Positions 1 to 6,319 of a stretch of DNA of 12,614 nt are shown piece after piece. Both the position numbers and the translations under genes were made by a program. Positions within the stretch are counted from its first letter, which is position 1; each line of letters begins with the position of its first letter. Source of the stretch: Pseudomonadota bacterium. GTDB taxonomy: Bacteria > Myxococcota_A > UBA796 > SXON01. The stretch covers positions 1 through 12,614 of the forward strand of contig SXOM01000171.1 in NCBI GenBank assembly GCA_005776735.1, read 5' to 3'. The notes beneath the pieces were generated by a model. That model saw only the letters and a program-made list of their open reading frames with translations. It had not been told where the DNA came from and did not search any database.

Positions 1-126
1 CAAGGCCGGGGGCCCCGGCCCCGGCGGGAGGCGACGCGCCACGGCCGTGGGCATGGCGGCGTCGCACAAGGCCGGGGGCCCCGGCCCCGGCGGGAGGCGA
101 CGCGCCACGGCCGTGGGCACGGCGGC
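1..126. repeat. 66-bp tandem repeat, about 1.9 copies, running off the left edge
   Basis: Positions 1-53 are identical to 67-119. After one mismatch (t54 against c120), 55-60 again match 121-126, so the unit is 66 bp and the second copy decays after 126. Each copy holds a perfect 12-bp palindrome CCACGGCCGTGG (39-50 and 105-116) and an 8-bp inverted repeat GGCCGGGG/CCCCGGCC with one centre base (4-20 and 70-86). 66 is a multiple of three, so open frames cross it on both strands as 22-residue repeats, but I see no credible start or known domain. It lies just downstream of the thiO stop. Whether more copies exist to the left cannot be seen. Confidence 0.9.
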
Positions 127-212
127 GGCCGTGAGCCGGCGCGGTGGACCGGCCCAAGGTCGGAGAGCCCGGCAACGGCGAACTTCGCGCGGGATTGGGC
201 GACGGAGGAGCC
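127..212. other. non-coding spacer after thiO
   Basis: This stretch lies between the decayed end of the tandem repeat and the thiO stop codon on the minus strand. I see no supported gene, no U-tract terminator and no obvious promoter. The short plus-strand open frames crossing it look like GC-driven shadows of thiO. Confidence 0.5.
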
Positions 213-1205
213 TCAGCCCCGATTTGGCGACCACGCGGGCGGCAGCGCACCCCCGTCGAGCATCGCCGCCGCCAACAGCCGCGCCGTGAGCGGCGCGAGC
301 AGGATGCCGTTCCGGAAGTGGCCCGAAGCGACCCACCCGGTCGGCACCTTGCCCACGAGCGCACGCCCGTCGGGCGAGCCGGGCCGGAAGCTCGACCACG
401 TGCGCAAGAGCGGCGCCGGCGCCAGGCCGGGGAAGAGGCCGAGCGCGTGGTCCAGCACGTGCCGGAGCCCGCCCGCCGAGACGCCGCGGGTGTAGCCGAC
501 CTCCTCCATCGTGGAGCCGACCACGAGCTCGTCGACGCGCGGCACGAGGTAGCCCGCGGGGCCGAACACGACCGCCGACGTGGCGCCGACCTGGCCGAGC
601 GCCGCGAGTTGTCCGCGCACCGGGCGCACCGGCAGGTCGCCGAGCCCGGGGAGCCGCGCCGTCCACGCGCCTGCGCAGACCACCACCTCGCCGGCCAGGC
701 GCTCGCCGGTGTCGAGCGTGACCCCGCCCGCCTCGAGTCCGACGACCCCGTGCCCGGTGCGAAAGACCGCGCCCGCCCGCTCGGCGGCGGCGTGAACCAC
801 CGGCACCAGCAGGCGGGTGTCGAGCACGGCCTCGTCCGGCAACCACCACGCCCCGCCGGCACGCAACCCCGGCGCGATGGCCTCCAGGGCGCCGCCGTCG
901 ATCCACCGCGCGTCGCCGTCCGGCGACGCCTCGCGAACGACCAGCACCCCCGAGCGGCGGAAGCCCACGTCGCCGCCGAGCGAAGAGAGCCACCCTTCGT
1001 ACATCTGGAGCGCGGCCAGGCCGAGGACGCGGGCCTCGTCGTCGCCGTGCGCCTCCACCCGCGGGGCGAGGATGCCCCCGGCCGCGCTCGACGCTTCGGC
1101 GCCCGCCACCGCGCGCTCCAGCACCACCACCGCCTGCCCCCTTCGCGCCAGCTCCAACGCCAGCGCGCACCCGACCAGCCCGCCACCCACGATGAGCATC
1201 GCCAT
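213..1205 (-). CDS. thiO: FAD-dependent glycine oxidase (ThiO-like)
   Basis: 330 aa DAO-family flavoenzyme. ThiO oxidises glycine to iminoacetate (dehydroglycine), the glycine-derived input for the thiazole ring of thiamine; it is a cytoplasmic enzyme. Visible: an N-terminal dinucleotide-binding motif GGGLVG at residues 7-12 followed by a helix and the acidic strand end VVLER; a DAO-type substrate region; a FRPGSPDGRALVG segment; and near the C terminus GHFRNGILLAP, which is characteristic of ThiO and carries an arginine of the kind that binds the substrate carboxylate. It is slightly shorter than the Bacillus enzyme (about 369 aa). The start is ATG 1205; a second in-frame ATG lies two codons later and the ribosome site is weak. 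It sits 36 bp downstream of the receiver/TPR gene, same strand, probably co-transcribed. thiE is nearby on the other strand, which favours ThiO over a generic amino-acid oxidase. No thiG, thiS or thiF is in the window. Confidence 0.85.
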   Translation of the reverse strand: MAMLIVGGGLVGCALALELARRGQAVVVLERAVAGAEASSAAGGILAPRVEAHGDDEARVLGLAALQMYEGWLSSLGGDVGFRRSGVLVVREASPDGDARWIDGGALEAIAPGLRAGGAWWLPDEAVLDTRLLVPVVHAAAERAGAVFRTGHGVVGLEAGGVTLDTGERLAGEVVVCAGAWTARLPGLGDLPVRPVRGQLAALGQVGATSAVVFGPAGYLVPRVDELVVGSTMEEVGYTRGVSAGGLRHVLDHALGLFPGLAPAPLLRTWSSFRPGSPDGRALVGKVPTGWVASGHFRNGILLAPLTARLLAAAMLDGGALPPAWSPNRG

Positions 1206-1241
1206 GGCCGCGCGCCTATCCTGAGGACGCCGCCCGGGGGG

Positions 1242-2975
1242 TCAGCGAGTGACCGGAGGGACCGCCCGCCGGAGCTTCCGCGCCAGCGCGTTGGCGGCGA
1301 CGTGCCCCGGCTCGGCCTTGAGCGCACGACGCAGCCGGCGCAGCGCGCCGTCGTCGTCGCCGGCGCGGTGCAGCACCATCGCGAGGAAGTACTGTCCATC
1401 GGGGTAGTCGGGCGCGAACTGCTCGGCGAGCAGCAGCAGCTCGAGGCCATCCTTGGCGCGGTCGGTCGCCGGCAGGTCCGGGTTGTGGACCCGCGCCCAC
1501 CCGATGTGGGCCAGAGTCTTGGGGCTGTCGAGGTTCTGGTCGCGGGCCGCGCAGAAGCGGCGATCGGCCAGGGCCCACTCCCCGCGCGACATCGCCCGGA
1601 GCCCGGCACGGAACAGGTCGTCGCCCGGCGCCTCGGCGCGGGCGGGCGGCGGCTCGGCGGAGGCCAGCGCGGAGTCGACCGCGGCGAGGATCGTGGTCGC
1701 GAGCTCGTGAATCTCCCCCGTGTGTCCTTCGACCAGGGCGCGGTAGCGCGCGCGCATCCGCTCACCGGCAGCCTGGACCAACGACGCGGCGGCGTCGTGC
1801 GGCACGCCGAGGATCACCCACGCATCGCCGCTGCGCACCAACGCGACCTCACGACGGAGGACACGCAGGATCGACGCTTCGTCCTGCGGCGGGAGCTGCC
1901 GCGGGGCGCCGGACGGCGTGGACACCGGCAAGCGCGGCCGCTCGCCGCTGCGGGCGGCCGGATTGGTGAGGTACGACGAACCCCCGCCGGTGGCGGTCGA
2001 GCGTGCGGGGGTGACCCGGTCCGGCACGATCGAGGCGTGGCCCGGGGGGCCCTGCACCGGCGCCGAGAGCGCCGGCACGTCCTGGAGCACGACGAACCCG
2101 AGCGTGGCGAGCGGACCGAGCACCCGCTGGAGCTCGCCCACGTCCAGACCAAGCTCGTCGGCGAACCGGCCGAAGCCGATGGGCGTGGTCAGCGTCCGGA
2201 GCGCGCGCGACAACCCGGGGGCCAGCGGCAGTTCGCCCGCCCGCTCCGACAACGACGTGGGACTGAGCACCGTGCCCCGGGGCAACGGCGGCCGGGGCCG
2301 CTCGCCGGCGCAGGCCACCGACCACAAGATCTCGGCCATCGCGGCACGATCGCCGGTGCCGTCGACCTCGCAGGGTTGAAACTCGAGATCGCCCCCGACG
2401 AGGCCGGCGCGGACCACCCCCTCGCCCCCCGCCTCGACCAGCCCGCCGTCGGCGAGCGTGGCCCACTCGGTGCCGCCGGGCAACGCGAGTTGCACGATCC
2501 CGTTGGCGTGCCGCGCCCATAGGCGCACCAGGCGCGAGGCGTTGTCGATGTCGAGCGCGGCGGGCGGCGCCGGCGTGCGCGGTGGGGCCACGTTCCCGAC
2601 CCCCACCGACCGCACCAGCTCGGCCAGGTCGAGCACCGAGAACGGCCGCACGAGCACGTGCCGGCTGTCGGACGCTCCGAGCGCGTGGCGCACGCGCTCG
2701 TCGTCGCGCCCCACCATCGCCACGGCCACCGCGCCGCTGCCGCCGGGGAAGGTGCGAAAGCCCGCGAGAAAAGCGAGCGCGGCGCTGTCCGATGCGTCGA
2801 CCGCGAGCAGGAGGACGTCGGGGCGCAGGCGCGCCAAAGCGGGCGGGGCCGCGTCGACGCCACCCACCGCCTCAACCTCGTGCCCTTCCCCCCCCAGCAC
2901 CGTGGCGAGGATTCGGGCAAAGTTCGGGTCCTCGTCCACAACCAGCAGCTTCACGACGGCAATCCGCGGGGGCAT
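1242..2975 (-). CDS. degenerate receiver - DUF4388/PATAN-like - TPR protein
   Basis: 577 aa from ATG 2975 (570 aa from GTG 2954). Residues about 9-125 form a CheY-like receiver: VVDEDP gives the acidic pair D14/E15, but the phospho-acceptor position after PDVLLL is Ala58 and the conserved Lys before PF is Arg110, so it probably cannot be phosphorylated normally. Residues about 145-228 resemble the DUF4388 (PATAN) domain typical of myxobacterial signalling proteins, followed by a helical winged-helix-like stretch to about 298. A Ser/Pro-rich linker leads to a J-domain-like segment (about 388-450, VILGVPHDAA) without an HPD motif, and then two or three TPR-like helical repeats to the end. No DNA-binding or output enzyme is evident, so a protein-interaction or scaffold role is inferred. 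GTG 2954 (giving KLLVVDED directly after the start) fits receiver families better than ATG 2975, which itself overlaps a TATAAT. thiO follows in the same direction. Confidence 0.8.
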   Translation of the reverse strand: MPPRIAVVKLLVVDEDPNFARILATVLGGEGHEVEAVGGVDAAPPALARLRPDVLLLAVDASDSAALAFLAGFRTFPGGSGAVAVAMVGRDDERVRHALGASDSRHVLVRPFSVLDLAELVRSVGVGNVAPPRTPAPPAALDIDNASRLVRLWARHANGIVQLALPGGTEWATLADGGLVEAGGEGVVRAGLVGGDLEFQPCEVDGTGDRAAMAEILWSVACAGERPRPPLPRGTVLSPTSLSERAGELPLAPGLSRALRTLTTPIGFGRFADELGLDVGELQRVLGPLATLGFVVLQDVPALSAPVQGPPGHASIVPDRVTPARSTATGGGSSYLTNPAARSGERPRLPVSTPSGAPRQLPPQDEASILRVLRREVALVRSGDAWVILGVPHDAAASLVQAAGERMRARYRALVEGHTGEIHELATTILAAVDSALASAEPPPARAEAPGDDLFRAGLRAMSRGEWALADRRFCAARDQNLDSPKTLAHIGWARVHNPDLPATDRAKDGLELLLLAEQFAPDYPDGQYFLAMVLHRAGDDDGALRRLRRALKAEPGHVAANALARKLRRAVPPVTR

Positions 2976-2979
2976 TATA
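2974..2979 (-). promoter_or_regulatory. consensus -10 box TATAAT for the receiver/TPR gene
   Basis: Read on the minus strand this is a perfect TATAAT, striking in such GC-rich DNA. It overlaps the ATG at 2975, so a transcript started here (near 2967) would begin just ahead of GTG 2954, arguing for that start. The -35 position at 17-bp spacing reads CACCGG, a poor match, so an activator may be needed. On the plus strand, CATTAT at 2973-2978 with TTCACG at 2950-2955 (17-bp spacing) could be a weak promoter for pabB. Positions follow from the sequence; promoter activity is inference. Confidence 0.45.
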
Positions 2980-2987
2980 GACCCGGA

Positions 2988-4166
2988 ATGACCGGACCGG
3001 TGTCGGCGCTTCGTGCCTGGCAGGTGCTCTCGGACAATTGTCCTGCCTTCTGGGCCGATTTTGGCGCTGCTGGAACAATCGTGGGTGCGCTGGAGCCGGT
3101 GACGGTTGCGGGGCGCGGAGCGTGGGCGGCGCAGGCGCGCGCCGGATCCGCGGACGGCCCGCCTTGGACCTCGGGGCTCGTCGGGTGGCTCGGCTACGAG
3201 GCCGGCGCCTGGTTCGAGCGGATGCCCGACCCGGTCTCGGGTCGGCTCCTCCCCGACGCGTGGTGGGGGCGGGTGGGCCCGGTGGTGGTGCTCGACCGCG
3301 ACGGCACCGTCCGGTACCGTCGGGGCGTGCCGCTGGACGCGCTGACCTCGCCCCCGGCCAGGGTCGCGGCCCCGCCCCGCGCCCACCGCCTGGAGGAGCC
3401 TGCCGACGAGACCTTCCTCGACGGGGTGCGGACGGTGCTGGACCACCTGCGCGCCGGCGACTGCTACCAGGTGAACCTGTCCCGCCGGGTCGTCGCCCGG
3501 GGGCGCTTCGACCCGCTCGCGACATGGCTGCACGTACGCTCAAGCAATGAATCACGACGAGGATTGTTCATACAGACCGACTCTGGCGCAATCCTGGCCA
3601 ACTCCCCCGAGCTCCTGCTGCGCGCCCGGGGCCGACGGGCGTTGTCGGTGCCGATCAAGGGCACGGCGGCGGCCGAGACCGACCCCTCCGACCTACGGCG
3701 AAGCGAGAAGGAGCGGGCGGAGCTGACCATGATCGTCGACCTCGTCCGCGCCGAGCTTGGCCGCATCGCCGAGCCGGGGAGCGTCCGCACCGGGGCGCGT
3801 CGGGTCGGCCGTGTCGGGCACCTCTGGCACGCGATGCAGCGGGTCCTGGCGACGTTGCCCCCCGGCCGGGACGCGGTGGACGCCCTGGCGGCGCTCTTCC
3901 CGCCCGGCAGCGTCACCGGCGCCCCCAAGGTGCGTGCGATGGAGGTGATCCGCGCGCTCGAGCGGGTGCCCCGGGGGGTCTACTGCGGCGCCTCGGGCTG
4001 GATGGGGCCGGCGGGGGCGGACATGAACGTGGCGATCCGCACGATCTCCATTCGCGGCGACGAAGCCCACGTCCAGGCGGGCTCGGGGCTGGTGCTCCAC
4101 TCGGTTCCGGAGCGGGAGTTGGCCGAGGCGCGCCTGAAGGCGGTCCGGCTGTTGGAGGCGCTGTGA
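2988..4166 (+). CDS. pabB: aminodeoxychorismate synthase component I
   Basis: 392 aa. PabB converts chorismate and ammonia (supplied by the PabA glutaminase) to 4-amino-4-deoxychorismate, the precursor of p-aminobenzoate for folate. The chorismate-binding fold is clear: GDCYQVNLS, then PIKGT with Lys224, ERAELTMIVDLVRAELGRI, PPGSVTGAPKVRAMEVI, VYCGASGW, NVAIRT and GSGLV near the end. Lysine in PIKGT marks ADC synthase; anthranilate and isochorismate synthases have Ala there. No N-terminal LLES tryptophan-feedback motif is seen. It is shorter than E. coli PabB (about 450 aa), mainly at the N terminus. ATG 2988 is the first start after the divergent gene; GTG 3000 is an alternative. The stop overlaps the thiE start by 4 bp. 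No pabA or pabC is in the window. Two low-GC islands (about 3013-3095 and 3535-3600) interrupt otherwise GC-saturated codon use. Confidence 0.9.
   Translation: MTGPVSALRAWQVLSDNCPAFWADFGAAGTIVGALEPVTVAGRGAWAAQARAGSADGPPWTSGLVGWLGYEAGAWFERMPDPVSGRLLPDAWWGRVGPVVVLDRDGTVRYRRGVPLDALTSPPARVAAPPRAHRLEEPADETFLDGVRTVLDHLRAGDCYQVNLSRRVVARGRFDPLATWLHVRSSNESRRGLFIQTDSGAILANSPELLLRARGRRALSVPIKGTAAAETDPSDLRRSEKERAELTMIVDLVRAELGRIAEPGSVRTGARRVGRVGHLWHAMQRVLATLPPGRDAVDALAALFPPGSVTGAPKVRAMEVIRALERVPRGVYCGASGWMGPAGADMNVAIRTISIRGDEAHVQAGSGLVLHSVPERELAEARLKAVRLLEAL
3032..3043. promoter_or_regulatory. 12-bp perfect palindrome GGACAATTGTCC
   Basis: A perfect dyad with an AATT centre, in a low-GC patch near the 5' end of pabB. 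Relative to the minus-strand TATAAT at 2974-2979 its centre lies about 70 bp upstream of the expected transcription start, where activator sites are often placed; for pabB it is about 50 bp inside the gene. It may be an operator for a dimeric regulator. Only the symmetry is observed; the regulator is unknown. Confidence 0.35.
3560..3595. repeat. nested inverted repeat inside a low-GC island of pabB
   Basis: Outer arms AGGATTG (3560-3566) and CAATCCT (3589-3595) enclose inner arms CAGA (3573-3576) and TCTG (3582-3585). The segment has codon use unlike the rest of pabB (CGA, GGA, ATA, TCT, GCA), yet the frame stays open and the family alignment holds. The function is unknown and chance is possible. 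Confidence 0.35.
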
Positions 4167-4708
4167 TCGGCGGCCTGTACGGGGTCGCCGACGCGGCGTT
4201 CGGTGACCCGGCGTGGCAGGTGCGCGTTCTGGCCGACGAGGGCGTCTCGCCGGTGCAACTCCGCTGCAAGGGGTGGCCCGTGGAGGCGGTCCGACACCTC
4301 GCGCTGGGGCTCCGTGGGGTCGCGACGGGGCTCGTGCTCAACGACCACGCCGCGCTCGCGGCCGAGCTCGGCCTGTACGCCCACCTCGGCGACCAGGACG
4401 GTGCGGCGCTGGGCCCGCACGGCCGCAGCACCCACACCCTCGCGCAGGTGCGTGCGGCGCACGGCGCCGCCTACATCGGGTTCGGCCCGGTCTTCGCCAC
4501 GGGGACCAAGGACTCGCCGTGGCCGCCGCGCGGGCTGCCCCTGCTCGCCGCCGCGGTGCGCGCTTCGCCCTGCCCGGTGGTGGCGATCGGGGGGATCACG
4601 GGGGACAACATCGACGAGGTGCGGGCCACCGGCGCCGCCGGCTGGGCGGTGATCTCGGGGATCTGGCTCGCGCCGGACCCGCTCGCCGCGATCCGTCGGC
4701 TGCGCTGA
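4163..4708 (+). CDS. thiE: thiamine-phosphate synthase
   Basis: 181 aa TIM-barrel enzyme. ThiE joins HMP pyrophosphate to thiazole phosphate (HET-P), giving thiamine phosphate and pyrophosphate. Motifs run in family order: VQLRCK (31-36), LVLNDHAALA with Asp61 (57-66), HLGDQD with Asp79 (74-79; these two Asp match the Mg-binding pair), YIGFGPVFATGTKDS with Lys116 (104-118), PVVAIGGI (138-145) and WAVISGIW near the C terminus. It is shorter than the usual 205-220 aa, starting almost directly at the first barrel strand. The GTG start at 4163 overlaps the pabB TGA in the sequence GTGA, implying translational coupling. I see no TPP-riboswitch motif in the window. A TenI-like role is the alternative, but the intact metal and TxTK motifs favour ThiE. 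Confidence 0.88.
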   Translation: MIGGLYGVADAAFGDPAWQVRVLADEGVSPVQLRCKGWPVEAVRHLALGLRGVATGLVLNDHAALAAELGLYAHLGDQDGAALGPHGRSTHTLAQVRAAHGAAYIGFGPVFATGTKDSPWPPRGLPLLAAAVRASPCPVVAIGGITGDNIDEVRATGAAGWAVISGIWLAPDPLAAIRRLR

Positions 4709-4914
4709 CGGCCGGCTCACCGCCGCGGCCACGCCCACCAGACCCGCTCGACGTTCGACAGCGCCACGCTCGCCGACCGGGGGCCGGTGCAGCCCGACCC
4801 TCGCGGTTCGGCGTCCCCGCCGACGCTGTGCCCAACGCCTCCCGGGTTGGCGGGTTCGGTGAGGCGGCGGGTGGTGTGCCCGCACCCCAGTGGGTGCCCG
4901 AAGTGCGCGCGCAG

Positions 4915-4938
4915 CGCAGGTTCGCTTGCGAACCTGCG
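4915..4938. terminator. 10-bp stem, 4-nt loop hairpin; possible terminator or RNA element
   Basis: The arms CGCAGGTTCG (4915-4924) and CGAACCTGCG (4929-4938) are perfect complements around the loop CTTG. This is the longest perfect hairpin I found in the window. It sits between convergent genes, where a two-way terminator is expected, but there is no T-tract on either side, so a classical intrinsic terminator is not shown. Confidence 0.35.
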
Positions 4939-5038
4939 GCGGAGCGAGCGCCAATTTCACCCGGCCCGGCAGGACCCGGCGGTGACGTCGGATTGCAAAA
5001 CGCCTCGCCGTGCGTTTGCCCCTTCGACCGAAGGACGC

Positions 5039-5057
5039 CGACCCGCGCCCCGGGTCG
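5039..5057. terminator. 7-bp stem hairpin downstream of the minus-strand regulator
   Basis: CGACCCG (5039-5045) and CGGGTCG (5051-5057) flank a CGCCC loop, about 40 bp past the stop of the minus-strand regulator. It could help end that transcript, but no T-tract follows on the minus strand, and hairpins this size are common by chance in GC-rich DNA. Confidence 0.25.
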
Positions 5058-5095
5058 CCGCGTCTTGCCCGGCCCACGCGCGCACCGCGTCCGGG

Positions 5096-6289
5096 TCAGT
5101 CCGCCGCCGCCCCGCCGACCACGCCGAGGCGGATCATGTGGGAATGCAGGGTGTTCCTGGCCACGCCCAGCAGGGCGGCGGCGGCCTTCTGGTTGCCGCC
5201 GGTCCGGGCGAGGACCAGGCGCAGGAGTGCGCGCTGGGTGCTGTCGGTGACGAGCGGGTGGAGCGCGGGTCCCGCGCCCGGGTGCCACCCCTGCACCACC
5301 GGCGCCAGTCGCGTGGCGACGAGCTCCTCGAAGCCCTCGAGGTCCACCCCCTGGGCCGGCGTGCTCGGGTCGAGCCGGGCCGCCAGGTCGGGCGGGAGCG
5401 CGTCGGCCCGGATCAGCGGGCGGTCGACCGCGACGAGCACGTCGTGCACGAATCGGTCGAGCTCCCGCTCGTTGTTGGGCCACGACCACGCCTGCAAAAC
5501 CCCCAGCAGGCGACGGTCGAGCCGCCGCCTCGGCAAGCCGAGCCGGCGGGCGTGCAGATCGAGGAAGTGGAGCGCCAACGGAGCGATGCTCTCCGGGCGG
5601 TCGTGGAGCGGCAACAGGCGCAGGCGGGTGGCGCCGGTGTGGGCGACGGGCCGGCGGGTCCCGAGCATCACGCGCCAGCCCGCGCGCTCGACCTCGCGGA
5701 CACGATCCGCGAGGTCGGTGAGCCGGTGGGCGGCTTCGAAGTAGACCGTGCCCGGCCCCCCGTCGAGGGGGGGCACCGCCTCGGCTCCGACCACGAGGAA
5801 CGGCGCGCCCCGCCGCCACAAGGTGTGGACCAGGCGCGCGTGCTGCTCCTTGCCGGTGCCGCGCGGCCCCTCGATGATCACCACCCCCTCCGCCGCGGCG
5901 GCCACGGCCAGGCGCCGTCCGCCGTCGGCGCCAAGGCCGCTCCACGCGAGCCGCTCGGCCAGCTCACTCCGCGCACCCTTGGCCAGGCGTCGGTGCAGCA
6001 GGGTGTGCAGCGCCGACGGCCGCGACGGGAGGAGGGGCACCCCGGGCAGCGGTGCGTCGATGGACCGGAGCAGCGGCCGGTGGGGCAACGAAGCGGCGAG
6101 CTCGACGAGCACCCCCGCGCGCAGTCCGACCAGCGCCGGGTCGACGACGACCACTTCGGCCTCCGCCGACACCGTGCGCTGCACCAATCCCGGCCAGTCG
6201 GCGACGGTCGCGACGGCCCACTCGCCGGTGGCGAGGACGGGGAGCCACCGGTGACGACTCGTTTCAGAGTCGGTCGCGAAGATCAGCAC
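5096..6289 (-). CDS. reduced NtrC-family regulator: receiver-like, AAA+ without GAFTGA, Fis-type HTH
   Basis: 397 aa from GTG 6289, the only plausible in-frame start. Residues 1-105 look receiver-like, with VVVVD putting Asp50 at the phospho-acceptor position, but the N-terminal acidic pair and the C-terminal Lys are not evident. Residues about 120-290 are a shrunken AAA+ domain: Walker A GPRGTGKE (141-148), a Walker-B-like GTVYFEAA (180-187) where the usual Asp-Glu reads Glu-Ala, LRLLPLHDRPESI (224-235) and WPNNERELDRF (270-280), the sensor-II-like WPGNVREL motif. Only about 32 residues separate Walker A and B, and the GAFTGA loop that contacts sigma-54 is absent. Residues 349-390 are a Fis-type HTH (TGGNQKAAAALLGVARNTL). 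It probably binds DNA, but normal sigma-54 activation is unlikely; a repressor or sigma-70 regulator is inferred. It is divergent from the transglycosylase gene, a natural candidate target. Confidence 0.82.
   Translation of the reverse strand: MLIFATDSETSRHRWLPVLATGEWAVATVADWPGLVQRTVSAEAEVVVVDPALVGLRAGVLVELAASLPHRPLLRSIDAPLPGVPLLPSRPSALHTLLHRRLAKGARSELAERLAWSGLGADGGRRLAVAAAAEGVVIIEGPRGTGKEQHARLVHTLWRRGAPFLVVGAEAVPPLDGGPGTVYFEAAHRLTDLADRVREVERAGWRVMLGTRRPVAHTGATRLRLLPLHDRPESIAPLALHFLDLHARRLGLPRRRLDRRLLGVLQAWSWPNNERELDRFVHDVLVAVDRPLIRADALPPDLAARLDPSTPAQGVDLEGFEELVATRLAPVVQGWHPGAGPALHPLVTDSTQRALLRLVLARTGGNQKAAAALLGVARNTLHSHMIRLGVVGGAAAD
6255..6272. promoter_or_regulatory. 6-bp inverted repeat by the divergent regulator/transglycosylase starts
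   Basis: CGACTC (6255-6260) and GAGTCG (6267-6272) flank GTTTCA. The site is within the first codons of the minus-strand regulator and about 50-65 bp upstream of the transglycosylase ATG. It could be an operator for autoregulation or for the divergent gene. The evidence is only symmetry, position and lower GC. Confidence 0.25.
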
Positions 6290-6319
6290 CCGACCGGTTA
6301 TCCTGTCGTCCCTCCTTCG

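Larger units (their letters stand above)
4709..5095. other. 387-bp convergent intergenic region rich in inverted repeats
   Basis: It lies between the thiE stop and the stop of the minus-strand regulator. No coding region is supported; the long frames crossing it have no domain and run through known genes on other frames. It contains several hairpin-capable segments: CCAAC 4832-4836 with GTTGG 4846-4850, GCACCC 4882-4887 with GGGTGC 4892-4897, a 10-bp stem at 4915-4938, and CGACCCG 5039-5045 with CGGGTCG 5051-5057. The area around 4950-5020 is lower in GC (for example the run at 4994-5001). It could be a two-way terminator zone, a structured RNA or a dispersed repeat; I cannot tell which. Confidence 0.6.

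Noticed and set aside
1..126. CRISPR array
   Set aside because: The unit is a contiguous 66-bp tandem repeat with no distinct spacers, and no cas gene is present.
144..2522. 792-codon plus-strand open frame
   Set aside because: It lies opposite thiO and the receiver/TPR gene, which have clear family motifs; its Arg/Pro/Ala-rich low-complexity translation is typical of a GC-driven shadow frame.
3565..3592. Sequence similarity between the pabB low-GC island and the maf island (shared GTTC, AGACCG, ACT, GGC order)
   Set aside because: The match needs several gaps and is too short to separate from chance; both are coding segments of conserved proteins.
2988..4166. trpE (anthranilate synthase component I) instead of pabB
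   Set aside because: The PIKGT lysine marks aminodeoxychorismate synthase, and no N-terminal LLES feedback motif is visible.
4915..4938. tRNA T-arm or tRNA fragment
   Set aside because: The GGTTCG-like arm has no anticodon or acceptor stem around it and the loop is only 4 nt.
4709..5095. TPP riboswitch for the thiamine genes
   Set aside because: It lies downstream of thiE, not upstream, and I see neither the CTGAGA nor the ACCTGA conserved segment.
4787..6319. Upstream extension of the transglycosylase frame
   Set aside because: It runs through the minus-strand regulator and the spacer; the signal peptide begins at ATG 6320.
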